Source: Acinetobacter lwoffii (GTDB lineage Bacteria; Pseudomonadota; Gammaproteobacteria; Pseudomonadales; Moraxellaceae). Taken from it: DNA of 64,000 bases. The stretch lies in NCBI RefSeq assembly GCF_022967985.1, contig NZ_JALJVC010000008.1, forward strand, positions 1-64,000, given 5' to 3'. A model generated the notes under the pieces. The model saw nothing but the letters and a program-made list of their open reading frames with translations, did not search any database and had not been told where the DNA came from. The translations under genes and the position numbers were made by a program. Shown one piece after another: positions 17,483 to 26,176 of the stretch; position 1 is the first letter of the stretch; each line of letters opens with the position of its first letter.

Positions 17483-18802
17483 ATGAACAAAAATGAACAT
17501 TTGTTAGCTTCTCGGCGCTTTTTACCGATGTTTCTGACGCAGTTTTTTGGTGCATTAAACGATAATGTATTTAAACAGGCGTTACTGCTGGTCATTACTT
17601 ATGGCTGGATTCAACAGCAATCGGCCAGCATCAGCACTTTAAATAATCTGGCGGCTTTACTGTTTATCTTGCCCTATTTTATTTTTTCAGCCACGGCCGG
17701 TCAGATTGCCGACAAATACGAACGTTCACAGCTGATTCGCTATCTCAAGCTTCTGGAAATTGCCATTATGTTGCTGGGAACTGTCGGTTTCCTCATGGGC
17801 AATTTATGGATTCTGTTATTTGCCCTGTTCCTGATGGGCACCCATTCCACTTTCTTTGGCCCGATCAAATATGCGATTTTACCTGAAGTCCTGAAACCGA
17901 ATGAACTGATGTCCGGCAATGCCCTGTTTCAGTCCGGAACTTCTCTGGCAATCCTATTCGGTATGATTCTGGGCGGTGCAGTCATTGCAGCTTCCGCCGG
18001 CAACCTGATCTGGATCAGTTTAACCGTCATCAGCATCGCCTTGATTGGTTATATATCCAGTCGCTATATCCTGAAACAAAGTATTCCCGCGCCTGAGCTG
18101 CAAGTTGACTGGAATTTCTTCCGCACCAGCTTGCAGACCTTGAAATATGCCAAAAGCTTACCTCTGATTTTTACCATTTTACTGGGCAACTCATGGTACT
18201 GGTTTTATGGTGCAACCTATCTGACCCAGATTCCTCAGCTGACATTACAAAATCTGCATGCATCTGAAAATGTCGCCAGTCTGCTCTTAACCTTTTTTTC
18301 TGTCGGAATTGGTCTGGGTTCATACTTATGCCGTAAAATTGGTGGCAGCCAGGTCAATATCAAGATGGTGCCTTTTGGCGCGATCGGTCTGGTGATCTTT
18401 GCCCTGTATCTGGCCGCGAGTCTGGCCTTTGTTCCGGAGCGTACAGGTGCATTAATCGGCTTGGCAGATGTCTTTCAGCAAGGCTGGAGCTATTATCATG
18501 TGATGCTGGCCGTCACCTTGCTCGGAATAAGTGGTGGTTTTTATATTGTTCCGCTCTATGCCATGATGCAGGCGCATTCGCCTCGCTCACATCGTGCGCG
18601 GGTGGTTGCAGCAAATAACATTTTGAATGCCGTTTTCATGGTATCTTCTGCTATATTCTCGATTATTATTTTAAGTGTTTTAGAGCTTGATCTTAAAATA
18701 CTTTTTTGTATTACCGCAGTATTGAGTGGCCTGTTTACCTTATGGCTGCTTTTCCGACTCAAACCTATGATCAAAACTGCGAAAGCACCCTTGGAGGATT
18801 AA
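17483..18802 (+). CDS. MFS transporter, lysophospholipid transporter (LplT)-like
   Basis: A 439-residue, roughly 12-helix permease. The N-terminal FLPMFLTQFFGALNDNVFKQALLLVI is the signature of LplT and of the MFS half of Aas-type fusions, which flip lysophospholipids across the inner membrane. LplT proteins usually work with an acyltransferase; none is adjacent here. The coq7 start is 3 bases beyond the stop, so the two are co-transcribed. The substrate is inferred from the motif only. Confidence 0.85.
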   Translation: MNKNEHLLASRRFLPMFLTQFFGALNDNVFKQALLLVITYGWIQQQSASISTLNNLAALLFILPYFIFSATAGQIADKYERSQLIRYLKLLEIAIMLLGTVGFLMGNLWILLFALFLMGTHSTFFGPIKYAILPEVLKPNELMSGNALFQSGTSLAILFGMILGGAVIAASAGNLIWISLTVISIALIGYISSRYILKQSIPAPELQVDWNFFRTSLQTLKYAKSLPLIFTILLGNSWYWFYGATYLTQIPQLTLQNLHASENVASLLLTFFSVGIGLGSYLCRKIGGSQVNIKMVPFGAIGLVIFALYLAASLAFVPERTGALIGLADVFQQGWSYYHVMLAVTLLGISGGFYIVPLYAMMQAHSPRSHRARVVAANNILNAVFMVSSAIFSIIILSVLELDLKILFCITAVLSGLFTLWLLFRLKPMIKTAKAPLED

Positions 18803-18805
18803 TTC

Positions 18806-19441
18806 ATGCGTCAATATACAGGTGTCGATAAGCTGATTCATTCTTTTGATCAGGCATTACGCAGTCTCGTCCCGGGCACGACATCGGCACGACGTGAAAA
18901 TCCGGCCCAACCGGTAGAAACACAATTAACGGTCAGTGATGCACGTCATGTAGCAGGTTTAATGCGGGTCAATCATAGTGGTGAGGTTTGCGCACAGGCA
19001 CTGTACCATGGTCAGGCGATGACGGCTAAACTCCCGAATGTACGTCGTGAAATGGAACAGGCAGCGATTGAAGAACAGGATCATCTGGCCTGGTGTGAAG
19101 ACCGCTTAAAAGAACTGGATAGCCATACCAGCCTACTCAATCCGGTCTGGTACGGTCTTTCCTTTGGTATGGGCGCGATTGCCGGAATCGCAGGTGACAA
19201 ATACAGCTTGGGTTTTGTGGCTGAAACAGAACGTCAGGTCAGCATGCATTTACAGCATCATATTAGCCAGTTGCCACCGCAGGATGAACGTTCTCGTCGT
19301 ATTCTAGAACAGATGAATGAAGATGAACTGCATCATCGGGATACAGCGTTAAATGCTGGCGGTGTAGATCTACCCGTTCCAGTTAAGATCGCCATGACAG
19401 GCATTTCCAAGTTGATGACCAAAACCAGTTATTTTATTTAA
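18806..19441 (+). CDS. coq7: 3-demethoxyubiquinol 3-hydroxylase (Coq7 type)
   Basis: A di-iron hydroxylase of ubiquinone biosynthesis that hydroxylates the C6 position before the last O-methylation; it replaces UbiF. 211 residues. The ferritin-like iron ligands are visible in order: NHSGEVCAQALY, EEQDHLAW (ExxH), ETERQV and DELHHRDTA (ExxH). GGAGG lies 8 bases before the ATG and a terminator follows. Confidence 0.96.
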   Translation: MRQYTGVDKLIHSFDQALRSLVPGTTSARRENPAQPVETQLTVSDARHVAGLMRVNHSGEVCAQALYHGQAMTAKLPNVRREMEQAAIEEQDHLAWCEDRLKELDSHTSLLNPVWYGLSFGMGAIAGIAGDKYSLGFVAETERQVSMHLQHHISQLPPQDERSRRILEQMNEDELHHRDTALNAGGVDLPVPVKIAMTGISKLMTKTSYFI

Positions 19442-19458
19442 ATAAGACGGTTTTAGTT

Positions 19459-19486
19459 TGAGCCCACTCATTTGTGGGCTTTTTAA
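19459..19486 (+). terminator. coq7 terminator
   Basis: AGCCCAC/GTGGGCT stem with 6-base loop and T-run. Confidence 0.85.
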
Positions 19487-19587
19487 TATGGGTCAAATCT
19501 TGAGCGAGATAATAACAACTCAAGGCATATGGCGATCTTATTACTTATAAGCTCTATAAAATAATAGAGATTCCCCCACAGCATCCT

Positions 19588-20289
19588 TTAATCTTTTTTG
19601 CTCATTTCAGAAAGCAGGTCCAGCTGGATTTCCTGAATTTGCGCCAGCCGTTCCCATTGATGTAGCAGCAGATGATCTAATTTTTCATGCAAGTATTGGA
19701 TTTCCAGCTCGGCTTTTAAATTGATCTGATAATCATTTTGCGAACGTAAGCGGTCTTTTGCTTCCTGTCTGTTCTGGCTCATCATAATAATAGGTGCCTG
19801 AATCGCCGCAAGACAGGATAGGATTAAATTCAACAGAATAAAAGGATAAGGATCAGCAGGTCGTGTCACCATCACCACAGTATTTATCGTAATCCACAGG
19901 CCCAAGAAGATTGCAAAACAAATCAAAAAGGTCCAGCTTCCACCAAAAGTTGCAATTTTATCGGCGAGCCTTTCTCCCAAGGTCCACTTTTGCTCTAAGG
20001 TCGTTTCCACATTTTTGGTAATCAGTTCATGCTGATGCATGCTATCAATCACTTCAAACTCAAGATCAGTCACTTCACCCTTTTCCGAACTTAATAATGA
20101 ATGTACATACTGTATACGGTACTGGGTTAAATCTGCCTGGCAAATATAATCTTGCGGTGTCCAGCCTGGAATATCTTTGGCAATCTCTTCGGTAATGACT
20201 TGTCTGACTGTTCCCATCGGGGTGAGATTTTTCAGAAGAAAGTGCTTGCCGCATACCAAGCATTTATGGCTTTCATGTTTTTCTTTCAT
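19588..20289 (-). CDS. DUF1003 membrane protein
   Basis: A 233-residue protein from the ATG at 20289 (MKEKHESHKC); the frame is open further up from a GTG at 20316, but AGAGAATTATC is well placed for the ATG. The N-terminus carries a zinc-knuckle-like CLVCGKHF. The DUF1003 core follows: FGGSWTFLICFAIFLGLWI, then DPYPFILLNLILSCLAAIQAPIIMMSQNRQ, two membrane helices with the conserved PF.LLN...S..AA.QAP pattern. The C-terminus is a coiled coil. The family function is unknown; some members are linked to stress or CorA-like transport by context only. Confidence 0.88.
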   Translation of the reverse strand: MKEKHESHKCLVCGKHFLLKNLTPMGTVRQVITEEIAKDIPGWTPQDYICQADLTQYRIQYVHSLLSSEKGEVTDLEFEVIDSMHQHELITKNVETTLEQKWTLGERLADKIATFGGSWTFLICFAIFLGLWITINTVVMVTRPADPYPFILLNLILSCLAAIQAPIIMMSQNRQEAKDRLRSQNDYQINLKAELEIQYLHEKLDHLLLHQWERLAQIQEIQLDLLSEMSKKD

Positions 20290-20571
20290 GATAATTCTCT
20301 TTTTAAACCAACTCACTCAGCTATTATTTTGTTCGATATGTTTGATTTGCTTTAGTCATTTTTACCATTCGTAAATCAATTATGTATCAAGTGCGTCTGA
20401 TTTCTTGAACTTATGAATCTCACTTCGATTTTATCTTGGATTGATAAAATGCTCAGCCAAGCGCACGATGAGCTGATCATTCAAGATAATTTTCAGATCG
20501 ATTCAATCCTACTATCTATACATGACTTAAATTTAATATAATCATGATGATAATAAAAAAGGGGCTTCATT

Positions 20572-21273
20572 GTGCGCCATTCATACCATCTTGAAAAACA
20601 TTATATCGAACGCGCGGGCTGGCTTCGTGCAGCTGTACTGGGGGCAAATGACGGGATTATTTCGGTCACCAGTCTGGTGGTGGGTATTGCAGCCAGTGGA
20701 GCATCCACAGAAATTTTATTGGTGACCTGTGTTGCCGGATTGATTTCTGGAGCCGCATCAATGGCGGCCGGTGAATATATTTCGGTTAAATCCCAGCAAG
20801 ATATTGAAACCAATGATCTACTCATGGAAGAGCGCGAACTCCAGCGCCATCCCACCCATGAGTTAAATGAGCTCAAAACGATTTATATACAGCGTGGGTT
20901 GGAACCTGCTTTGGCACAACAGGTCGCTGAACAGCTGACCAACCATAATGCCTTGGATGCCCATGCTCGAGACGAAATTGGTATTTCAGCACATACCTCT
21001 GCCCAACCTTTTCTCGCTGCATTTTCTTCCGCCATGGCCTTTACGGTAGGTTCATTATTCCCTTTAATTTCAATCATGATTTTACCGGAACACTATCTGG
21101 ATAAAGGCGTCATGCTGATTGGCGTTTTAAGTTTGGGGATGATGGGTGCACTGGCAAGCTATGCCGGTGGAGTAAGTGTCTGGAGAGGTGCTGTTCGGGT
21201 GATGCTCTGGGGAATTATCGCCATGTTATTCAGTGCATGGATCGGATCATTATTTAATGTGTCTGTTGCCTAA
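20572..21273 (+). CDS. VIT1/CCC1-family iron/manganese transporter
   Basis: A 233-residue, five-helix membrane protein. The motif RAGWLRAAVLGANDGIISVTSLVVGIAASGA is diagnostic of VIT1/CCC1, which in eukaryotes move Fe2+/Mn2+ out of the cytosol. The SMAAGEYISVKSQQDIE segment (metal-binding entry) and the acidic helical hinge ELQRHPTHELNELKTIYIQRGL are conserved. The start is GTG with AGGGG upstream. It is monocistronic; export of excess Fe/Mn is inferred from the family. Confidence 0.92.
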   Translation: MRHSYHLEKHYIERAGWLRAAVLGANDGIISVTSLVVGIAASGASTEILLVTCVAGLISGAASMAAGEYISVKSQQDIETNDLLMEERELQRHPTHELNELKTIYIQRGLEPALAQQVAEQLTNHNALDAHARDEIGISAHTSAQPFLAAFSSAMAFTVGSLFPLISIMILPEHYLDKGVMLIGVLSLGMMGALASYAGGVSVWRGAVRVMLWGIIAMLFSAWIGSLFNVSVA

Positions 21274-21450
21274 ATATGTGTTTATTTTTTAGCTAGACAA
21301 AGAATAGGATTGAGCGGCTCTTGTATTAACATCACTGAAAAATGTTTTTTCAAAAACTAGCCGCTCTAACAAAACTTGAGTTTAATTAATATATGTTCGG
21401 TTTTAATTTAGATATTTAAAACCTAAGATCTATGCATGAGAGGTATTGTT

Positions 21451-21528
21451 ATGGAAACTACGATCATTCTTGCCATCTTGGCGATCATTATCATATTGCT
21501 GATCATTTTTTATAACAAGAAAAAGTGA
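21451..21528 (+). CDS. Putative 25-residue single-helix membrane peptide
   Basis: ATG preceded by AGAGGT 7 bases upstream. The product METTIILAILAIIIILLIIF plus a YNKKK tail is one uninterrupted hydrophobic helix with a basic end, the typical build of small inner-membrane proteins and some type I toxins. No antisense RNA or terminator is evident nearby. Confidence 0.5.
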   Translation: METTIILAILAIIIILLIIFYNKKK

Positions 21529-21609
21529 AAGAGCGATGAGGCATTTTTACTGCTTTGAGGGTTTTTACTGATCTTAAAATAAATTCCAGAGCTTTAAATC
21601 AATCAAATA

Positions 21610-21705
21610 TTAATTTCCCGTCGGAAAACCATGAAATCCCCATTGGATCACATAAAGAATCCCAAGGATTAAAATCACCGAAACCAAGATTTCTAATATT
21701 TTCAT
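21610..21705 (-). CDS. Putative 31-residue membrane peptide
   Basis: Opposite strand to the 25-residue peptide. It begins MKILEILVSVILILGILYVI and ends QWGFHGFPTGN: one helix plus a short glycine-containing tail. Only GAG about 12 bases before the ATG serves as a ribosome-binding site, so confidence is limited. It could be a chance ORF in an AT-rich gap. Confidence 0.4.
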   Translation of the reverse strand: MKILEILVSVILILGILYVIQWGFHGFPTGN

Positions 21706-21782
21706 TTTTAAATGAGCTCTATACTTAAGCACCTCATCTTATCTGAATTTTTCTTTTCATCTAAAACAAAAAATTGAATCAT

Positions 21783-21811
21783 AAAAAAAGCCTGATCTTG
21801 TTTGATCAGGT
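21783..21811 (-). terminator. folBK terminator
   Basis: CCTGATC/GATCAGG stem, 6-base loop, seven Ts on the minus strand. Confidence 0.85.
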
Positions 21812-21866
21812 TGGTTAATCATTCTTACTGGATAAAATTTATGAGCAAAAAATTAGGTGATTTGAT

Positions 21867-22304
21867 TTAAATCAGCTGTTCAACTGTTGGGAAGCTATGT
21901 GATCCATGTTCGAACATGGCATCATGCCAGATATCAAACATGGGCACTTTCACATCCAAAGCCAAAGGCAATTTTTTTTCATTAAACTGCATATGTTGAA
22001 GATCGGATCCCCAGGCAATCAAATCAACATCCAAAGTAATCTGATGGGATGGACGTACTCGCCCTAATGCCTGTTCCAGCTGTTTGAGCAGCTCAATCAG
22101 GTCTTCACTAGACACCGAACTTCGCAATAAACACGCTGCATTCCAGTAATCTGCGCCGATGCCATCACGGCAAGGAATCATATAAATGGGAGAAAACTGG
22201 ACTTCTCCCCATTCGGAAATACGTTGCTGTGCAGCTTGAAAATGTTGCTGAGGATGACAATTACTCGCTAATGCTAGGGCGAAAATCGTTTCGGTGGCGT
22301 TCAA
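21867..22304 (-). CDS. folK: 2-amino-4-hydroxy-6-hydroxymethyldihydropteridine pyrophosphokinase
   Basis: HPPK of folate synthesis, transferring pyrophosphate from ATP to 6-hydroxymethyl-dihydropterin. 145 residues, slightly short of the usual ~160. ALASNCHPQQHF stands for the usual G-S-N start, DYWNAACLL for the YxN motif, and LGRVRPSHQITLDVDLIAWG holds the two aspartates (DVD) that bind Mg-ATP. The motifs are divergent but the order is right. It overlaps folB by 44 bases, an unusually long overlap. Confidence 0.85.
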   Translation of the reverse strand: MNATETIFALALASNCHPQQHFQAAQQRISEWGEVQFSPIYMIPCRDGIGADYWNAACLLRSSVSSEDLIELLKQLEQALGRVRPSHQITLDVDLIAWGSDLQHMQFNEKKLPLALDVKVPMFDIWHDAMFEHGSHSFPTVEQLI

Positions 22305-22641
22305 GACGTATCCCTACAGAATTGGCTTGCGCGATAATGGCAGGCTTACGGATCGTAATATTAATCGATTCAATTGCTGTAAAGGTAGTAAAAAGTGCAT
22401 TCAGCACTAACTTTGCTGCATGTTCAATCAATTCAGGCTTGGCGTCTTGAATGACTTTGCTGGAAATCTCACAAATTTCTGCATAATTCAGCGTATCTGC
22501 AAGTGCATCTGAGTTTGATGCCTGTTCTAAATCGGTTTGAATGGTCAAATCCAGCATTAGAGGCTGAATAATTTGACGCTCCCAGTTAAAGCAGCCCACG
22601 ACTGTCTCAACCTTTAAACCTTCAATAATAATGGCGTCCAT
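22261..22641 (-). CDS. folB: Dihydroneopterin aldolase
   Basis: Cleaves dihydroneopterin to 6-hydroxymethyl-dihydropterin, the step just before FolK. 126 residues; catalytic residues at expected places: E21 (GCFNWERQ), Y53 (TLNYAEI) and K99 (ITIRKPAI). Immediately upstream of, and overlapping, folK. Confidence 0.93.
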   Translation of the reverse strand: MDAIIIEGLKVETVVGCFNWERQIIQPLMLDLTIQTDLEQASNSDALADTLNYAEICEISSKVIQDAKPELIEHAAKLVLNALFTTFTAIESINITIRKPAIIAQANSVGIRLERHRNDFRPSISE

Positions 22642-22672
22642 TGGATTGCTCGAGAATATGATATTTACAACT

Positions 22673-22774
22673 AATCTCCCTAAATCCCTCTTTTATAAAG
22701 AGGGATTTTTATCGCTTATACTTTATCAAGCAATGAGACACTCCTCCCTTTAGAAAGGGAGGTTGGGAGGGATT
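22673..22774. repeat. Palindromic intergenic element with two hairpins
   Basis: A ~100-bp element between ubiB-like and folB genes. Hairpin one is a perfect 12-bp stem AAATCCCTCTTT/AAAGAGGGATTT (682-693, 697-708 in the 22 kb block). Hairpin two is CCTCCCTTT/AAAGGGAGG (743-751, 754-762). The ends read AATCTCCCT and, on the other strand, AATCCCTCCC, so they form imperfect terminal repeats. This resembles dispersed REP/MITE-like repeats common between Acinetobacter genes; only one copy is in this window. Confidence 0.55.
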
Positions 22775-22777
22775 AAA

Positions 22778-24076
22778 TTAATGCTTTAACAGCAGATTCG
22801 GATCCATGCTCTGTACCATCTGCAAACGCTGATCGGCATAGATATCGGTATACGGCGCAAGAATTCGCATGAAACGGTCGAAATACAGCATTTGCTTGAA
22901 CAGCAAGGCAAAGTCACGCGGGAACCGGATCCCGTGACGTTCACCCACAGCCACCATATCCATCATGATATCGTTCAGGTCAGCAGGGTTTGACGTTAAT
23001 AATTCCTGCGGATCCGCCATCAACACACCACTAAATAAACGTTCCAGATCAGCAGCCAAGATTTTGGTGTCTATCTGCACAGCGGTCATACCCATTTTCA
23101 GCATGTTTTGCGCCATCAGCTCATAATTGGTATGTTGCAATGAATCCATGAATGCCATACATGCCGTCCATACTTCAGGCTTGAGCTGACCAACGATACC
23201 GAAATCAATAAAACCGACACGGCCATCTTCGAGCAGCATCAGGTTGCCTGCATGCAGATCGGCATGGAAACTGTTACACATCATCAAGCTTCCGAACCAG
23301 GTATTCATCGCAGTGATGAGTACTTGAGATGGATCTTTGGATACTTTTTTGACCACTTCAAAATCTGTCAAAGGCACACCGTATAAACGCTGCATGGTGA
23401 GCACACGACGGGTCGAATATTGATGATAAACCTTCGGCGCAGTGGCTGCCTGATTGTTGGTGATATTCAGGTAATTAACGAAATCATCCAGATTCTGGGC
23501 TTCTTCGATAAAATCGACTTCGCGCACCATACGGGTTTTGATTTCTTCGACAATATCAGCCAGTGAAGCAAACTTGACTTTCGGGACTGCTTTTTCCAGC
23601 AACTTGGTTGCCCAATGCAGTACATTCAGGTCAGTGTACAAAATGGTCTCCACACCGGGTTTTTGTACCTTAATCACGACATCTTCGCCAGACACCAGTT
23701 TGGCCGCATGCACCTGTGCAATAGATGCAGAGGCTAACGGTGTTTCATCAATCGATGCAAAGATTTCATCCAGATTGCGCCCTGCAAATTCAGAAGCCAA
23801 CACTTGCTGGATATAGCTAAACGGCAAGCGTGGAGTCTGATCCAGACAACCCTGAAATTCTTCTACATATTCACGTGGAAATAGCGACGGCGTACTGGCA
23901 ATAAACTGCCCCAGCTTGATATAGGTCGAACCCAAAGATTCGAAAGTTTCACGCATGAGCTTGGCATTGCTTGGCTTTTCAGTGGCATATTTAATGCCCG
24001 CCTTGGCCGCAACGACCGCTGTTTCTCCCATACGGGCAACTGAACGTATTCCATCTAACCAGATATTGTTTTTCAT
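22778..24076 (-). CDS. ABC1/UbiB-family atypical kinase
   Basis: 432 residues. It shows the KxGQ motif (YIKLGQFIAS), the Ala-rich loop (ASASIAQVHAAKL), the catalytic lysine (DVVIKVQKPG), HADLHAGNLML and GFIDFG (metal-binding aspartates). There are no C-terminal membrane helices, unlike E. coli UbiB (546 residues), so this is a soluble paralogue of the family. Family members act in lipid/quinone metabolism with ATPase activity; the target here is unknown. 58 bases after the MoeB-like gene, probably co-transcribed. Confidence 0.9.
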   Translation of the reverse strand: MKNNIWLDGIRSVARMGETAVVAAKAGIKYATEKPSNAKLMRETFESLGSTYIKLGQFIASTPSLFPREYVEEFQGCLDQTPRLPFSYIQQVLASEFAGRNLDEIFASIDETPLASASIAQVHAAKLVSGEDVVIKVQKPGVETILYTDLNVLHWATKLLEKAVPKVKFASLADIVEEIKTRMVREVDFIEEAQNLDDFVNYLNITNNQAATAPKVYHQYSTRRVLTMQRLYGVPLTDFEVVKKVSKDPSQVLITAMNTWFGSLMMCNSFHADLHAGNLMLLEDGRVGFIDFGIVGQLKPEVWTACMAFMDSLQHTNYELMAQNMLKMGMTAVQIDTKILAADLERLFSGVLMADPQELLTSNPADLNDIMMDMVAVGERHGIRFPRDFALLFKQMLYFDRFMRILAPYTDIYADQRLQMVQSMDPNLLLKH

Positions 24077-24134
24077 AATGTCTTAGGAAAAATTAATTAC
24101 ACGCAGTGTAGCAAAAAAAATTCACTTTGCAGGC

Positions 24135-24920
24135 TTATCTTGCCTGACAGATCAGGCAATCTGTATCTTTTTCGAAAGCGAGAATCCGCTGTTTAAAGCT
24201 CAGCCCATCCCACAACAACAGCTTTTGTCGAAGTGGCATCTGGCTCAATCCCAGATATAACAAGGCATGATGTGCCTGCAAACTGGCCATCACATTCGGG
24301 GTAGTCGCCAGTACACCGGAGTCTGCACAGCGCAAACTTTCATCGGCCTGATTTTCTGGCGGGAACAGGCAGGCATAACAGGCAGAATCCCCTTCGACCA
24401 TAAACAGCTGGCCTTGCAAGCCAATCGCAGAGGCACTCAATAAGGGCACATTCAGCTCCACGCAAATGTGATTGACCAGATAGCGTGTGGCAAACTGATC
24501 ACAGCCATCCAATACCAGATCCTGATGCTCGATCACACTTACTGCATTCTCAGCCGTTAAAGCCTGATTGATATATTCAACTTGTACATTCGGATTAATC
24601 TGGCCCAGTCTTTTGGCCAGAGTTTCTGCCTTATAAAATCCAATATCCTGCGGCATAAATGCCAGTTGTCGCTGTAAATTACTCATCTCGATAGTATCTG
24701 GATCGATCAGGGTGATTTTCCCTACACCTGCGCGCGCCAGAAGTTCTGCCAGTGCACAGCCAATTCCGCCACAACCAATAATACAGACATTAGAAAATTT
24801 CAGTCGCTCCTGCGCATCAATATCCCAGCCATCCAGAAGAATCTGACGGCTATACAGATGCAGTTCAGCATCGGTGAGTTCGAATTCTGGGGATATGGCA
24901 TCCATGTTAAATGTAGACAA
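24135..24920 (-). CDS. E1-like adenylyltransferase, HesA/MoeB/ThiF family
   Basis: 261 residues. Nucleotide-binding GCGGIGCALAELLARAGVG (~50-68), the DxD/ExSNLQRQ adenylation motif and two CxxC zinc pairs (CYACLFP and CLICQ) as in MoeB and ThiF. It adenylates the C-terminal glycine of a small sulfur carrier (MoaD or ThiS). No such carrier is adjacent, so MoeB versus ThiF cannot be settled from context. The start is TTG with AGGAAAGACG before it; an ATG lies five codons downstream. Confidence 0.85.
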   Translation of the reverse strand: MSTFNMDAISPEFELTDAELHLYSRQILLDGWDIDAQERLKFSNVCIIGCGGIGCALAELLARAGVGKITLIDPDTIEMSNLQRQLAFMPQDIGFYKAETLAKRLGQINPNVQVEYINQALTAENAVSVIEHQDLVLDGCDQFATRYLVNHICVELNVPLLSASAIGLQGQLFMVEGDSACYACLFPPENQADESLRCADSGVLATTPNVMASLQAHHALLYLGLSQMPLRQKLLLWDGLSFKQRILAFEKDTDCLICQAR

Positions 24921-25034
24921 CGTCTTTCCTTGTTTCGAAAATTTTTAACAATGATCGCAAAAATTAGCTTTACTGAATTTTTTAAGGACTGATAAATCTC
25001 TGGAATATCAATCTCACATTCAATTCACAGCACA

Positions 25035-25106
25035 TCAATAAATGGTTCGGCCATCGTTGATGGCAACTAGCATATCAGCTAAACGCTCGGTATCAAGATG
25101 CAGCGG
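25035..25106 (-). pseudogene. Possible remnant of a TetR-type regulator C-terminus
   Basis: In the 469-base gap between the MoeB-like gene and the PNPOx-like gene, a 23-codon minus-strand stretch ending at a TGA reads LHLDTERLADMLVAINDG, like the last helix of TetR regulators. Stops and frameshifts interrupt the coding sense immediately upstream. The rest of the gap shows no gene. Confidence 0.25.
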
Positions 25107-25389
25107 CTATGGCTTGGCAAGATTTTTTGAATCACCTCAATTCAATGGTTCCGGCAAACAGCTTTTTCTAACTTATAAAAGGTGTCAGACCTGAAGTTTT
25201 TAAAATCTTTGTTATTAAATTTCCCTGTAAATCGAGCTGTCTTGTTTAGCAATTCTGTAGTCTCTGCCTATATTTGAGTATGAAAATGTATGAGTTCAGT
25301 GAGACCTAAGGCATCTGTCTCTAAATATGATTAATCTGAAAATACCAAGCAATCTTTTCAGCTTTCATAAAATCGTATGGAGAACATAC

Positions 25390-25920
25390 ATGACCGAGCA
25401 TAACAATACTCAACATGATAATCGTGAAAAATTATGGGAATTGATCAAGGATGTTCGTTACACCATGATCAGCCATTTAACCGACACACATGAAATACAC
25501 TCCCAGCCGATGACCATGCTCAACTCCGAGCAGATGAATGAACGTCAAAACTTATATTTCATCCTGCGTAACACCAATGATCTGGTCAAAGCAGCAGAAA
25601 CAGGCCGTGGTCAGATTGGTCTGTCTTTTGCAAAACCATCAGATGGTATTTACGTGTCGATTAGTGCACATGCCCAGATCAGTACTGACCGCATTCTGAT
25701 TGAACAGTTGTGGAATCCGTGGGCTGAAAACTGGTTTGAAGGCAAAGATGATCCTACCGTACGGGTATTGATTGCTGAAGCAATCAGCGCAGAATATTGG
25801 AATGTCACAGATAACAAAGTTACCCAGCTTTTTAAAGCCTTAAAAGGCGGTGTTACCGGCGAAGCGGGCGAACCGCATGCAGAACATCAAAAAGTGAATC
25901 TACAAAGTAATATCTGGTAA
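25390..25920 (+). CDS. Pyridoxamine 5'-phosphate oxidase-like (general stress) protein
   Basis: 176 residues from the ATG at 25390, chosen because GGAGAA lies 7 bases upstream; the frame is open 63 bases further up. A PNPOx-like split beta-barrel (KLWELIKDVRYTMISHLTDTHEIHSQPMTM, ISAHAQISTDRILIEQLW) of the pyridoxamine-phosphate-oxidase-related 'general stress protein 26' group, which usually binds FMN or F420. It is not the true PdxH. Monocistronic with a strong terminator. Confidence 0.88.
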   Translation: MTEHNNTQHDNREKLWELIKDVRYTMISHLTDTHEIHSQPMTMLNSEQMNERQNLYFILRNTNDLVKAAETGRGQIGLSFAKPSDGIYVSISAHAQISTDRILIEQLWNPWAENWFEGKDDPTVRVLIAEAISAEYWNVTDNKVTQLFKALKGGVTGEAGEPHAEHQKVNLQSNIW

Positions 25921-25930
25921 TGAATGAGGA

Positions 25931-25963
25931 TTTAGCCTCTTTATCTTAAGAGGCTAAATTTTT
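25931..25963 (+). terminator. Terminator of the PNPOx-like gene
   Basis: Perfect 11-bp stem TTTAGCCTCTT/AAGAGGCTAAA with T-run. Confidence 0.85.
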
Positions 25964-26114
25964 GATATATTTAATTTTAAATATTAATGTAATTTTACTG
26001 TAATGACATAAAAAATTATAATTTTTGCTTGCCTTAATCTGCTCTCTTAAAAATATAAGTTCGGGAAAATCAGCTCAATATCTGATTAAAATTTAAGTAG
26101 CAGATTTATTTCTT

Positions 26115-26147
26115 AAAAAACCAAAAGGCTGCTATGGCAGCCTTTTA
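26115..26147 (-). terminator. Terminator of the acyl-CoA ligase gene
   Basis: AAAAGGCTGC/GCAGCCTTTT, 4-base loop; A-run on the plus strand gives Ts on the minus. Confidence 0.75.
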
Positions 26148-26176
26148 GCATTCAATCAAACAATTAATTTGAAAAA

